Assembly (NCBI GenBank): GCA_900404475.1
Contig: OUQQ01000265.1
Coordinates: forward strand, 1 to 18,932
Direction of reading: 5' to 3'
Source of the DNA: Spongospora subterranea
Lineage: Eukaryota; Endomyxa; Phytomyxea; Plasmodiophorida; Plasmodiophoridae
Length of the DNA stretch: 18,932 bases
A program made the position numbers and the translations under genes. Under the pieces are notes generated by a model that searched no databases, had not been told where the DNA came from, and worked only from the letters and a program-made list of their open reading frames with translations. Below, in pieces: positions 1 through 8,315 of this stretch (its first letter is position 1; every line of letters begins with the position of its first letter).

Positions 1-72
1 CTGGGCAATGGTGTCATCCTCCATTTCGTCTTGCCAGATTAGCCCAAAAGCGCTGTCATCGTTTTCCATCAT
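1..72 (-). CDS. Start of an unidentified gene, cut by the left edge
   Basis: Reading the minus strand from two adjacent ATG codons (72-70 and 69-67), 24 codons run open to the window edge. The peptide is acidic (MMENDDSAFG, then an IWQDEMEDD stretch). Acidic N-termini are common in eukaryotic nuclear and cytosolic proteins, but nothing here identifies a family. The only support is an in-frame start with an unbroken reading to the edge, which could occur by chance at this length. If real, the gene reads away from the rest of the window. Confidence 0.3.
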   Translation of the reverse strand, partial: MMENDDSAFGLIWQDEMEDDTIAQ

Positions 73-476
73 TGTCAGCTCGAAAATTCGTTTTGCCGTT
101 TACCGTTCAAATTGACCGCGGGGTGGGGAACCGTTTGACGGGGGACATAACTATTTTACCGGAGGCTATTTTTGAACCCGTTTAACATCTTTTTGCCGGG
201 GAGTTTGCCGTTGCGCGGTGGAGATGCTCTTAGAGGCTGCGGCTTTTGAGCCTGCCTTCCACCTAACATATTTTGCCATAATTCTTCAAGTCGTTGAAAT
301 AGCACCAGCCAGAAATTTTAACGTACAGTAAACGATTGAGTAAATGTGAGCTATTTTTTTTCGTCGTCGACGATATGCGAGAACAAAGGCATCGAGATCC
401 GTTTACACGTTCGTTGCAACAGAAAGGTCTCATTCGCATGGGCTGTTGACAACTCGATTAGCATTAACTTTTCTAG
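73..476. other. Intergenic stretch, no gene seen
   Basis: About 400 bases without a convincing reading frame on either strand. The first 130 bases hold G/C-rich runs, including a stretch around 117-152 with several GGGG tracts, and short recurring TTTTGCCG-like words. These may be promoter sequence of the left-edge gene. No RNA gene, transposon end or long repeat is visible. Confidence 0.4.
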
Positions 477-1086
477 CTAGGAAATAATGTCGCAAACATC
501 TTTCGTGAGAAACTGCGAACCATATTGATACACAGCAACAGGAACATGCTTTGAGCTTTACCATATCATTGGCAGTGTCTGAGCAAAGTCGGTTGGTCAT
601 TTCAAAGGCGCCAGCTAATGGCAGAAGTTCCATAACCTCCTACAAAGACGGACCCACAGATTTGATGAAGAATTTTTCCATAAAGCAAACCAAGTTACAC
701 ATTTATAACCCTAGTTGCGCACATGGAATGACCATGGCGAAGCAGGTTTTGCGGGATTGAGATGCCTGATGTTCGCTGTGTTTGGATTTTACGAGAGAAT
801 CTGCAACCATACTGATAAAACAATCGGGGCAGGCTTCATAGCTAGAAAAGGGTCTTAATAGTTTGTCTCTTGACGTTGAGATGATGTGAAAATTTTTGTG
901 AGTCATTTCCATTTTTGTGCTCTTTTGGTCTACGGTGTACACCACAGTCCACAGTTTGGCCACAGATACACTGGGTTGCACCTTACAGCCTACGCAATAT
1001 CATGCGCTGCGACGGCCTCAACGCCGGCCATGCTCGCACAGGTCGATCATTAAGGCCTGCAGCGGCCTGAAGCCATCCTCGCCCAT
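477..1086 (-). CDS. Possible small spliced gene of unknown function
   Basis: A consistent four-exon model exists on the minus strand: 1086-1023, 989-733, 639-562 and 512-477, giving 144 residues. It starts MGEDGFRPLQALMID and ends FLTKDVCDIIS followed by TAG. Every junction has GT/AG ends and keeps the frame; the introns would be 33, 93, 49 nt. The third donor (GTAAAG) and acceptors such as TTTGTAG look good, while the first two donors (GTTGAG, GTCATT) are weak. The middle exon is rich in Ser and Lys and has a CPDC pair, but I recognise no family. It would be head-to-head with Saf4, 68 bp apart. The alternative is chance open frames in non-coding DNA. Confidence 0.33.
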
Positions 1087-1154
1087 TCCCCTGTCAGAAC
1101 CAGAGACCAATATACTTGTGAGCGAAATTAGTCGCTGTAAACACACGCTGTAAA
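1087..1154. promoter_or_regulatory. Short divergent interval upstream of Saf4
   Basis: Only 68 bases separate the Saf4 start codon from the start of the possible minus-strand gene. If both genes are real this must hold both core promoters. No TATA box is visible. Confidence 0.2.
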
Positions 1155-2281
1155 ATGGCGGAAAGGAAGGCAGTCAACAAGTATTATCCACCATCATGGG
1201 ATCCCTCGAAAGGTCAGCGTTGACGCCATGATCTAATTCTCTGGGTAGCTTCAATTTTCCTCAAACCTTGCTTGCTCAGGGTCGATCAACAAATTTGTCG
1301 GGCAACACCCTCTTAGAGACCGGGCCAGGAAGCTGGATAAGGGCATTCTTGTGATCAGGTTTGAGATGCCGTTTAATATTTGGTGTGGGAAATGTGAGAG
1401 ACATATTGCCAAAGGTGTGTTGTTTACTGCCATGGCGATACTTTGTTGTAAGACTGCCTTCACTAGGTGTTCGTTTCAACGCCGAAAAAAAGGTCGTGGG
1501 AAATTATTTCACAACGAAAATACTAGAATTTTCGATGAGATGTGCATCATGCTCAAACGTGATCAAAATTCAAACTGATCCCAAGAACACGGAGTACATC
1601 GTGACCAGCGGTGGTCGCCGAAAGGTGGAAGATTATGATGCCAATGAAGCTGAAACAATCGAGTTCATGGACGATATTACTCGCGCGAAAGTCGACGCTG
1701 ATCCGATGTTTGCGCTCGATATTCGCGGAGCCCATAAGAAACAAGCCGAAATTGACGCTGAACGTATTCAGGGTATAATCGAGCAGCAATCTGTACTTCT
1801 GGATGATTACTCGACGACTAGGAAGCTACGTAAGTCGTTTCGCGAAGTTAAGAGAGCTGCCGTCGAAGAAGCGGCAGAAGCTCACCGAGACTATCTACCA
1901 TTCCCATTAGCAAAAGGGTGTGAAGAAGATGAGAAGCAGGCGTCTGAGGTCTGGTTTGGAAAATCAGGACAATCTGAACGATCGCGGAAATTGTTGAGAG
2001 GCCATGCAAGGTTTCTGGCCCCATGCATACCCATATCAAATGGGTCGACCCGCGCTTCATCTGGCCGCGATTACAAAGGGCAAATGCATGCCGTAGAGGT
2101 GGCGCTCAAACGAAATATTGATATCACCAAGATACGTACTCTCAGAAGTTCCAAGCCAACGTCGCGCTCAATAATCACGCCGACGGTTGTAAGGAGGTCA
2201 AACAAAGAAGCCAATAGGGGGGTTCCATCGTCATCAATTGTCGATGACGGATATATGAGTTCCGGTTCTGATCCCGGCTGA
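1155..2281 (+). CDS. saf4: Saf4/YJU2B (CCDC130) family splicing factor
   Basis: Three exons, 1155-1212, 1280-1414 and 1467-2281, with introns of 67 and 52 nt, give a 335-residue protein. The N-terminus MAERKAVNKYYPPSWDPSKG is the family signature. It is followed by HPLRDRARKLDKGILVIRFE, a four-cysteine zinc-binding core (WCGKC at residues 54-58 and MRCASC at 88-93) and VGNYFTTKI and QTDPKNTEYIVTSG. These follow CCDC130/Saf4 rather than its paralogue YJU2/Cwf16, which lacks the IRFEMPFNIWC form. The family binds the spliceosome around the catalytic steps and acts in the nucleus. The C-terminal third is charged, basic towards the end and poorly conserved. The first donor (GTCAGC) is non-consensus, but the splice restores the family sequence exactly. 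The gene is convergent with NAR1, with 69 bp between stop codons. Confidence 0.93.
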
Positions 2282-2350
2282 CTAATATATTACAATTTAA
2301 ATTATACTAACAGTTTCATACTTTTCGGATTGAAACACGCCAGCAATTGA

Positions 2351-3807
2351 TCACCATTTCTCTAACATACCCAGCTCGGGGTTTTTCTCAATGGCGCGAT
2401 ACGTTGTATGAACTACTGAACACGCCTGTTCAGAACCTGGGACACTGCCAATCCAATCGTCGTAGAACCTTGTGGGAACAGGCCCAACCGTCGGATCATG
2501 AGATTCGGCTTGGCGAAAAATAGAAGAGACTTGATCCAATAAAACTCTCTGAGCTTTAATGCCCGATTCCGCCGACTGAATTTGTCCACCACCGTTCAAA
2601 CAACCAGAAGGGCACGCCATGACTTCCACAAAATGGTACGGGCACGAACCAGACTTGATTTTTCGAACGAGGTTTTGAATGTTACGAAAGCCATAGGCAG
2701 CGGCGAATCGAAGAACGACCTGGCCGTTAACCTCGAGAGTCGTCTCCCTGAAATCAGGGTTGCGGCCAACTTGCTTATAGATTAGGGGCGAGGACACGTC
2801 AACATTGAACAATTCCCGACAGGCATATCTGAAAACATGCTCTGAATATCCACCAGAAGCGCCAAGGTCGTCGAGATGGACGACGTGATGTGTGTCTTCG
2901 ACCCCTAAAATTCGGTTATCATCCAGATCTCCAGGGTGAATATTGGATAAACTGTCGGTTCTCTCCTTGATATATGAGAGAAGCTCGGAAGTAGCTAACA
3001 CCATGTCGACGTCGCCGTCAAATTCCGGTCTCGACGCCTCGAGCTTCTTGTCATAACAGGGCATAATACAGACATGGACGACGTTTTTCAAACCGAGATA
3101 CTGTTTGACCACCTTTCCAATGATCTGCTGAGGGCTGCGAACTGTACTAATATACGGCAGACAATCTGGCTGCGTTTTTTCGGCATAACAAATCCATCCA
3201 GGGCATTCAGAGGTCAATAACGGCAGCTGATCACGACCGGAATGGACCGATTTGGCCTGGCGATACCTTGTCAGAAATTCGTTACGTTGCTCAATCAGAG
3301 AGATCCCGGAACCATTTCCGGCATCAAAAACATAGTGAGCACGGCAATGCAGTTTGAGAAATGTGGTGAGGCGCTCGGCAGTGGAGACAAGATCCAAATG
3401 AAAATGTGCAGCTAAAGATGCGAGTGACTGAGGAGATACTGAATATACAAATGTTTTGGAAGAATCGGTTAAGAATTCGATCAGGCGGTCAACAGACTGG
3501 GCATTGACCAGGACGGTTTCTGCAGATGTGACGCAGCCACTACATGCTAGGCAATCGCTAAGGGTGATTCTAGCAGGGCCCAGAGAATCTGGTGATGATG
3601 GAGCCAACTGGGAAAACGAAGACGAACTCTGGTCAAACTGATCACATTCCAACCGTCAAAACCGCATATTCGTATCTGGCGCGCAATGCAGATTACCTTG
3701 ACAGATTGCGACGCAGTTGACGCCGGTTGGATGGGCTTGATACATTCAAGGGACGGTGTGATGAAATCATCTATTTCCGTGATGCGGAGCGACGAACTAA
3801 ACGACAT
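2351..3807 (-). CDS. nar1: NAR1, cytosolic Fe-S assembly factor (iron hydrogenase-like)
   Basis: Two exons, 3807-3697 and 3637-2351, around a 59-nt intron give 465 residues, close to the usual length. NAR1 belongs to the cytosolic iron-sulfur assembly (CIA) pathway. It carries two 4Fe-4S clusters and links the Nbp35-Cfd1 scaffold to the Cia1-Cia2-Mms19 targeting complex. All cluster cysteines are visible: Cys22 in SLECIKP and Cys66/69/72 in DCLACSGC for the N-terminal cluster; then SECPGWICYAEK, CIMPCYDKKLEASR and EVMACPSGCLNGGGQI for the hydrogenase-like cluster. The protein ends in LEKW, matching the conserved terminal Trp of the family, which in this pathway helps docking to the targeting complex. 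The start is the ATG at 3807; the short first exon carries the conserved first cysteine. It is divergent from the CHERP-like gene and convergent with Saf4. Confidence 0.96.
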
Positions 3808-4024
3808 CAGCTCCAGAAAAAATGTCGGGACCTTCGGTTAACCCAGAATTGTCGAGAACCATGTGAGCTGGAATTTGGGATGGCGCTTTTCGAACAAAGT
3901 CCGTGAGCGGACCCATTGATAGAGTCGAGCGTGGCCTCTCACCGAGTCATGTATACATACACACCTCAGTGGGAACAGGATAAGAGCGATTATTGTCCAT
4001 TCATATTCGTCGTCGCTGCAGTCA
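3808..4024. promoter_or_regulatory. Divergent promoter interval, NAR1 / CHERP-like
   Basis: The 217 bases lie between two start codons reading in opposite directions, so both promoters must be here. I see no TATA box and no clear repeated element. Confidence 0.4.
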
Positions 4025-5624
4025 ATGTGGAACCGCCATGACCCAAGGCATCCTCTTCCGAAGATGCCAGGGGGTCCCGTCCTCGCCCCTGTCCCACCTG
4101 CAAGTACATACTCCCGAGATCGGAGTCTGCTAAAATGCCACGATCTGATTTGTCGTTAATTTGTAGACTTAGAGGTGCGAACCGCTATCGAGAGGTTAGG
4201 AGCATATACTGCCCGCAATGGTCTTTGGAGTCATTATCTAGCAAATTTTAAGATTCTTACTGTTGATGTCGGTTAGGTCCCGAATTCGAAACAATGATTA
4301 TGCAAGAGCAACGGTTCAATCCAGATTTTCGATTTCTTTTTGAGGCCGCTTCACCAGATAATTTATACTATCGTTGGATCGTTAGTCAGCAGTCGAGCGT
4401 GCTTCGCTCATCCGACAGTCAAGCTCAAGCTCCATCTGCCTCCCCTAAGTTGGTCGCACCAGCGCCGCCTTGGCATTCTGCGCCACCGTCAACCGTATCC
4501 TCGACCTACACTTAATTTAAAACTGTTGTGAAGATCTTCCTCAGATTCCTGTACCGGTTTCAGTCAAAACCACGAAGCCATTGCTGCCGATAGATGAGTG
4601 GAAAGAGATTCTGTCGACAATCGATGTGACCAAGGCCGCCGTGAAGAATGCTGTCGATTGGCTTTGGCAATTCCAATTCGATTCTTCTTCTTGTCAGCTG
4701 TCTGTATCTGCAATTGAAATGCAGATGATGTCGTTTGGATGCAGTCCCGAAGGTAATCAGGGTCATGATTTCAATGTGTTTCTCAGTCTCGTCAACAGAA
4801 TTTCCTGGGAAGTTGGCGCTGTTATACCTCATCAATGAAGTCCTACATCGCGCCAAGTTTGAAAGTGGGGCAAACTCTGAAGCCCATCCGATCATAGCTG
4901 AATACGGCTCAAAGCTCGTCGAAATTGTTCAGCGAATCAGTTATATGAGCTCTCCCTCGAACCGGAAACAGGTATGCCGAACCTGTTTCAATAGAACATC
5001 ATTTATGGAACATGCTTAGGTTGAATCTGTTATTGAACTTTGGCGCCAACGGTCCATTGTTTCCCAAGCTTTATGCTATGAAATTTCCGAAAGCGTCAAG
5101 ACAGATGCACATGCACAAAAGCCGGACAGCTTGCGACATGAACCGCCGCCGTATTCTGCAGCATTACCCGAATTGCCCCCAAATGCAGTCCTAGCAAGCA
5201 CATTTATTGGTTAGATGATAATTATCCATGCTCCCTTCACGTAGCTGAACTTTCACCAGTTCTTCCGGGCGAAGTTGTTAAGGCGTGCTCCCAAAACCCT
5301 CCTTATACTCCATTGAACCAGCTCGATTTCGCCGTCTTGGCTAGAAGAGTACATCTAGGCAGCAGAGGTGATGCATTCGAAGAACGCCGTATTTTAGATC
5401 GATTTTATGAAGAATTACAAGGAAGTGAAATAAAGGGTTCTCGTAAAGAAAGGTCCATCTCCCGTGAGAGGGTGCGGGAAGTCAATAATGCATCATCCCG
5501 TTATGATGATCGTCGCTACAGGAGGACTTCAAGGTCGAGATCAAATGAACGTCATCGCAAAAGAGCATCAAGGTCTCGTTCCTGGTCTCGAGGTAGGTCG
5601 CCTACCCCTGTTCGATCATCCTGA
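4025..5624 (+). CDS. CHERP-like SURP/CID/RS-tail splicing protein
   Basis: Seven exons (4025-4103, 4167-4220, 4277-4494, 4545-4752, 4799-4971, 5020-5209, 5260-5624) give about 428 residues. A Pro-rich start is followed by a SURP module (LEVRTAIERLGAYTARNGPE, then FNPDFRFLFE). Next comes a CID-type helical domain containing FPGKLALLYLINEVLH, a Pro-rich spacer, a conserved short block and an Arg/Ser-rich tail of about 60 residues (RTSRSRSNERHRKRASRSRS). This order matches CHERP, a U2 snRNP-associated splicing regulator whose CID-type domain resembles those binding the RNA polymerase II tail. The human protein is far longer. Two acceptors are ambiguous but in frame: AG at 4786 or 4798, and AG at 5244 or 5259. 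Donor GTCTTT at 4221 is weak. Family call good; orthology rather than a related SURP-CID protein is less sure. Confidence 0.84.
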
Positions 5625-5779
5625 GTGTCAGGTTCAACCGAAAATAATAACTTTTAATCCATTCGACATACATTTTAATAACTGTTCAGAACACGATGTA
5701 CGTTAGAGATTATTAAGAGGTAAACCGGTACCTTCAAATCATGGCGAATACGATGTTAGTACCGCTTACATCGAGAGTA

Positions 5780-5785
5780 TTTATT
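5780..5785 (-). terminator. AATAAA polyadenylation signal of the PX gene
   Basis: A perfect AATAAA on the minus strand lies 46 bases past the PX-gene stop codon, the expected place for a 3'-end signal. Confidence 0.5.
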
Positions 5786-5831
5786 TCAGAAATATTATTT
5801 ACAATTTGCGGAATTATCGTCAGATGACCAG

Positions 5832-6418
5832 CTAGAAAGTCATTCGGGACATTGCATTATCAACGGTTCGTAAACGGCGGCGAAGCGAATCGATCGGATT
5901 CCATTGCGAATTAGTTTTCTCCCAGACTGGATCACGATCGTCAGCCGCAACCGCGGAAAATGAGGATCGCGAACTTTTTTGCGATCTAATCGGCTTGACT
6001 GGACTGAGCAACCGAACTGGGATGCCAAGGAACCGGCTTAGATAAGGCAGAATAGAGAACACGCCCAAGATCCCGTTCAAGTACTTCTCGAGAAGAACAA
6101 CCCGTTCGGCGATTACTCGAGGGGAATTTTTCTTGATCCATTCCTTGGCGGGGAAGACGAAATCCACCGATCGACACCTAAAGCCGCAAGTCAACTCAAC
6201 CGTCGACAAACAATGTTCAGGCCAATGCGATGACTGAACTTCGTTCGCCAAACCGTGTCGAACTGCTTGAACTCACTATACTTTTTCGCCACAATTTGAT
6301 TCAAGTTCGATGACCGGATCTGAACGTTATAAACGACGTGATCCCTCCCATGCAAATCAACAACCTTGAAGGCGTCGACGACGGATATGGACACGATCGG
6401 CTGCGGTGAATCGCTCAT
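5832..6418 (-). CDS. PX-domain (phosphoinositide-binding) protein, frame offset at the intron
   Basis: Exon 1 (6418-6235) starts MSDSPQPIVSISVVDAFKVV and contains the first half of a PX domain: VVYNVQIRSS, then KKYSEFKQFDTVW. Exon 2 (6177-5832) carries the second half: VDFVFPAKEWIKKNSPRVIA, then RVVLLEKYLNGIL and LSRFLGIPV. A Ser/Arg-rich tail follows, ending NAMSRMTF. PX domains bind phosphoinositides, mainly PI3P, and place proteins on endosomes or vacuoles; sorting nexins and kinases use them. No BAR, SH3 or kinase domain is present, so the partner function is unknown. The apparent 57-nt intron (GTCATC...TTTAG) has acceptable size and ends, but joining at these sites gives a total not divisible by three. 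This suggests a one-base indel in the allele or sequence, or a non-standard site. The start ATG at 6418 is chosen because the in-frame codon further upstream (6466) is TTG. Confidence 0.72.
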
Positions 6419-7132
6419 TCCTGTTTGATGGAAATCCTTCTGTCGTGGAAGCGGTGTTGATTCCAATTGAATGTCTCATGCGAGTTCTGGATTCCCCAGC
6501 CGAACTCGGTCATTCTGGATCCTGTTGACGTCATTCTGGATTGACTGGTCATCAACGGAATATCGGCAAGTGTCAACATACCTATAATACTGAAGAGGAG
6601 TCTTGTTGTACATCTGAGAGCGAACGTTTTGATGAACAATTTCACGCATACTCAATTCAACGATGCCTGCCAGAGCGTCACATATTGACCATCAGAGCAC
6701 AAATCGTCATCATCTCATTATATACAGTTCGCGTATGGCAATGATTGGGCGCATTTGTCGAGAAAATATACAACGCATCATCGCTTGACCGATTACAGCG
6801 ATTTGCCTTGGATGACCTTCATTTTGACCACCTTTGGTCAGAATGTCGTACGCATATTGCCCATGAGCATCAATACATACCAATACAGGGTACTGGTAGC
6901 GGGTGTTGTTGACATGAACCTCATTATCACATTTCTCAACATTCACCTTCTCAAAACGCTATCGGCAATTTTTCCGTTGGAGTCAGGTTTTCCGTCAATC
7001 ATGTATGCGTGAGGAGTAAAGTAAATATGCACACCCTGTGTTTTCTAATAAAAAACAACTCTGGAGGGAAGAAGCCGTCAACTCAGTTTTGGCGCATAGA
7101 AATGACCCTTACCAATTCATGAAATGAAACCG
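6419..7132 (+). pseudogene. Coding-like fragments, no working gene model
   Basis: On the plus strand several stretches read like protein in one frame from about 6590: an ESERFDEQFHAYSIQRCLPE segment, then VEKIYNASSLDRLQRFALDD and HLWSECRTHIAHEHQYIPIQ. TGA codons near 6742 and 6910 interrupt this frame. A separate frame ends the block with KKQLWREEAVNSVLAHRNDP and a stop at 7132. I could not join these by GT/AG introns of normal size. The minus strand also has a 78-codon open frame (6946-6710, internal VLVCIDAHGQYAYDILTKGG), so even the strand is uncertain. This may be a decayed gene or a gene with introns I failed to place. No family recognised. Confidence 0.25.
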
Positions 7133-7462
7133 GCACGAAATTGTTTAACCGCTTCGGCGCTGCGGTCCTAACACGCGTAGCAGGGCATGCCCGGCAACAT
7201 AAGTCGGCAGATGCTTGTTATGCCCGAGCTGATGACTTTACTAAACCATCAAGAACATTAATACATGTATGTACGTTGGCAGTGAATTTGCCAGCCCGGG
7301 CAGTTTGCGTCATGCCCTGTTGTTCAACGCGATATGTGGTCTGCCCAAATTTTAGAGTGGTGTCAGATCAGCAGAATACAATCTGTCCGAGCTTGCGATT
7401 ACACTGCCAACGTTTAAATAGGGATATATCATTGTTGCTTATTGTTTAGCAAGGTTGTCAGT
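7133..7462. other. No gene seen
   Basis: A plus-strand open frame covers much of this stretch (7141-7449), but it begins with TTG, is rich in Cys, Arg and Ala without order, and resembles no family. Short GC-rich words with the core GGGCATG recur (about 7183, 7310 and nearby). Nothing else is supported. Confidence 0.3.
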
Positions 7463-7845
7463 TCAGGAAGAACAACTGAACAAGCATCTGCTGTTTCTGT
7501 GAGTCACTGTAGACACTGATTTGCTGTATGATAGGACAGCACCGCTTGAAATCCACGTATCCCATCCTGGACGACATCTGGCAACATCCGCTACATACAC
7601 CATATGTATAAGCAGATAGGTCAGCTTTGTGATGTACCGGTGCACAACGCGTCGTTTTTCACGATCGAACAGTTTCGCACACTCGATACATGAGGGAAGC
7701 TTGCCTCTTTGTCCTACAACTTGCATCGAGATGCGGATGGGGTACGGTGTCGTTTTGTGCCTGCCGTTTTCTGAGGAACTACTTTGCGAAACAGCGCCTT
7801 CACGGAGGCGTTCTCGTCGCGGCGGTGACTGCCTCGTTTGCTGTT
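7463..7845 (-). CDS. Unassigned minus-strand open frame of about 127 codons
   Basis: From an acceptor-like ATTAACAG at about 7845 the minus strand is open to a stop at 7463. It includes a basic Ser/Arg-rich start, then RISMQVVGQRGKLPSCIECA and KLFDREKRRVVHRYITKL. The only internal ATG near the start of the better-looking part is at 7726. The CIEC pair in a basic setting recalls zinc-binding regions, but the spacing fits neither a Zn2Cys6 nor a GATA finger. It might be one exon of a gene whose other exons are not recognisable, or a chance open frame. It lies downstream of, and on the same strand as, the CBM18 gene. Confidence 0.23.
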
Positions 7846-8242
7846 AATGTGGACTTGCTCTGATGAAGAAGTGTGTGACATATTGAAATGACGCCATATC
7901 AGCACATTGCCAATGGGAACGCGATCGATGAGTTATTACGGAAATTACAATGAGACATTTCCCGACAAAAACAAATCATCGACCGCTACTAAAATTTGCA
8001 TTTGGTGATGATAAGATTCCAGGATACATTGCCACAGTATTGCGATTAACGCCAGCTCCGGCATTTGCGTTGAGAGACTGCAAATCTGACCATTGTTTGT
8101 TTTAGGTATATAAGATCAAAGACAAGGGTTCAATAGATTTCAGGCAACCTCAGGAATAAATGGCCTGAAACAAGTGAAATGCTGTTTGTTATTTATCAAA
8201 ACACTGACTGAAAAGAAAATCATATATATTGTAAGTGATATA
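7846..8242. other. Region between the CBM18 gene end and the open frame, nothing firm
   Basis: Two overlapping minus-strand stretches between 8100 and 7930 read like protein in different frames, one giving MPELALIAILWQCILESYHH. Neither has a start or recognisable splice sites that keep it open. No repeat or RNA gene is visible. Confidence 0.25.
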
Positions 8243-8315
8243 TCAAATTATTGCTGAACAAATGGCGTTGCCGCGTCGAATGAAGGGCCCGCAACTGTCA
8301 ACGAATAAACAAATA

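Noticed and set aside
1361..1466. Saf4 reading starting in the frame open at 1361
   Set aside because: It reads through the 1415-1466 intron in a different frame. Removing that intron restores the family sequence AKGVRFNAEKK.
6710..6946. Harbinger-type DDE transposase fragment
   Set aside because: Only one Asp in a hydrophobic strand context is seen. No second catalytic residue, no terminal repeats and no target duplication are visible.
7463..7905. Fungal Zn2Cys6 or GATA transcription factor on the minus strand
   Set aside because: Cysteines in a basic context are present but the spacing fits neither motif, and joining the upstream frame (7905-7714) would need a frameshift.
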